From Parabacteroides sp. (GTDB lineage Bacteria; Bacteroidota; Bacteroidia; Bacteroidales; Tannerellaceae), in NCBI GenBank assembly GCA_019411205.1, contig DXRF01000045.1:1-15586 (forward strand): a stretch of 15,586 nucleotides of DNA, in the 5' to 3' direction. A program made the position numbers and the translations under genes. The notes below the pieces were generated by a model that saw nothing but the letters and a program-made list of their open reading frames with translations, did no database searches and was not told where the DNA came from. Of this stretch, positions 15,551 to 15,586 are shown one piece after another. Position 1 is the stretch's first letter. Every line of letters begins with the position of its first letter.

Positions 15551-15586
15551 TGCCTATGCCGGTTTAAAAAGGCACAAGAAAATGAG

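Larger units (their letters stand above)
15036..15586. other. 551-base stretch without a convincing protein gene
   Basis: After the glycosidase-like gene no reading frame with recognisable protein features is seen to the window end. The stretch holds a long hairpin (15061-15101), a possible repeat remnant (about 15134-15240), a promoter-like pair (15325-15356), and two hairpins with a trailing T run (15480-15550). A short tandem GAATATCGGC/GAATATCGGT lies near 15260-15280, and AAGGGACTT is repeated at 15433-15441 and 15455-15463. Longest frames are 69-81 codons, low-complexity in character and without family resemblance. Confidence 0.6.

Noticed and set aside
1..15586. CRISPR array, tRNA or rRNA genes, integrase or transposase genes
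   Set aside because: No regularly spaced repeats, no tRNA cloverleaf or rRNA segment, and no recombinase motifs were seen on either strand.

Overview
The window reads as chromosomal DNA of a gut-type Bacteroidales bacterium (Bacteroides or Parabacteroides-like). The grounds are SusC/SusD pairs, an ECF sigma and FecR pair with STN-domain signalling, a DUF3822-rsmD gene pair, and promoter motifs of the Bacteroides TTTG / TAnnTTTG type. Genus is inference; no 16S or marker gene is present.

Left part (1-6160), richer in G+C, is ordinary chromosome. It holds the 3' end of a DUF3822 gene overlapping rsmD (16S rRNA G966 methyltransferase), a convergent cardiolipin synthase that overlaps rsmD by 29 bases, a rhomboid protease, and a 938-residue carboxypeptidase-regulatory/outer-membrane beta-barrel protein on the minus strand. 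Between the convergent rhomboid and barrel genes lies a 400-base nested imperfect palindrome (2928-3327) that looks like a dispersed repeat or MITE-like element and supplies the rhomboid stop codon.

Middle (6405-8339): an ECF sigma factor on the minus strand and a FecR-type anti-sigma factor on the plus strand are divergent. The space between them is not empty. On the minus strand, 6975-7170 has a Bacteroides-type promoter and folds into six nested helices with a large asymmetric central bubble and a U-rich 3' end. This is the architecture of 6S RNA. The sigma start codon lies just behind it.

Right part (7302-15035), more A+T rich, is a compact polysaccharide utilization locus: anti-sigma factor, STN-containing SusC transporter, SusD glycan-binding lipoprotein and a single secreted GH99-like (WbsX-type) enzyme. 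The last three are tightly spaced. In the short gap between fecR and susC, the minus strand carries an exact -7 element over the susC start codon and a strong hairpin followed by a T-rich tract. Together these predict an antisense RNA of about 90 nt, in the same position as the DonS-type sRNAs that repress Bacteroides PULs. The model is: glycan sensed by SusC (STN domain) relays through FecR to release the sigma factor, which activates susCD-GH, with the antisense RNA damping expression.

The last 550 bases carry no convincing protein gene. They hold a hairpin after the operon, a possible repeat remnant, and a promoter-like TTTG-N20-TATCTTTA followed about 130-190 bases later by two hairpins and a T run. 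This could be a further small RNA or the leader of a gene outside the window.
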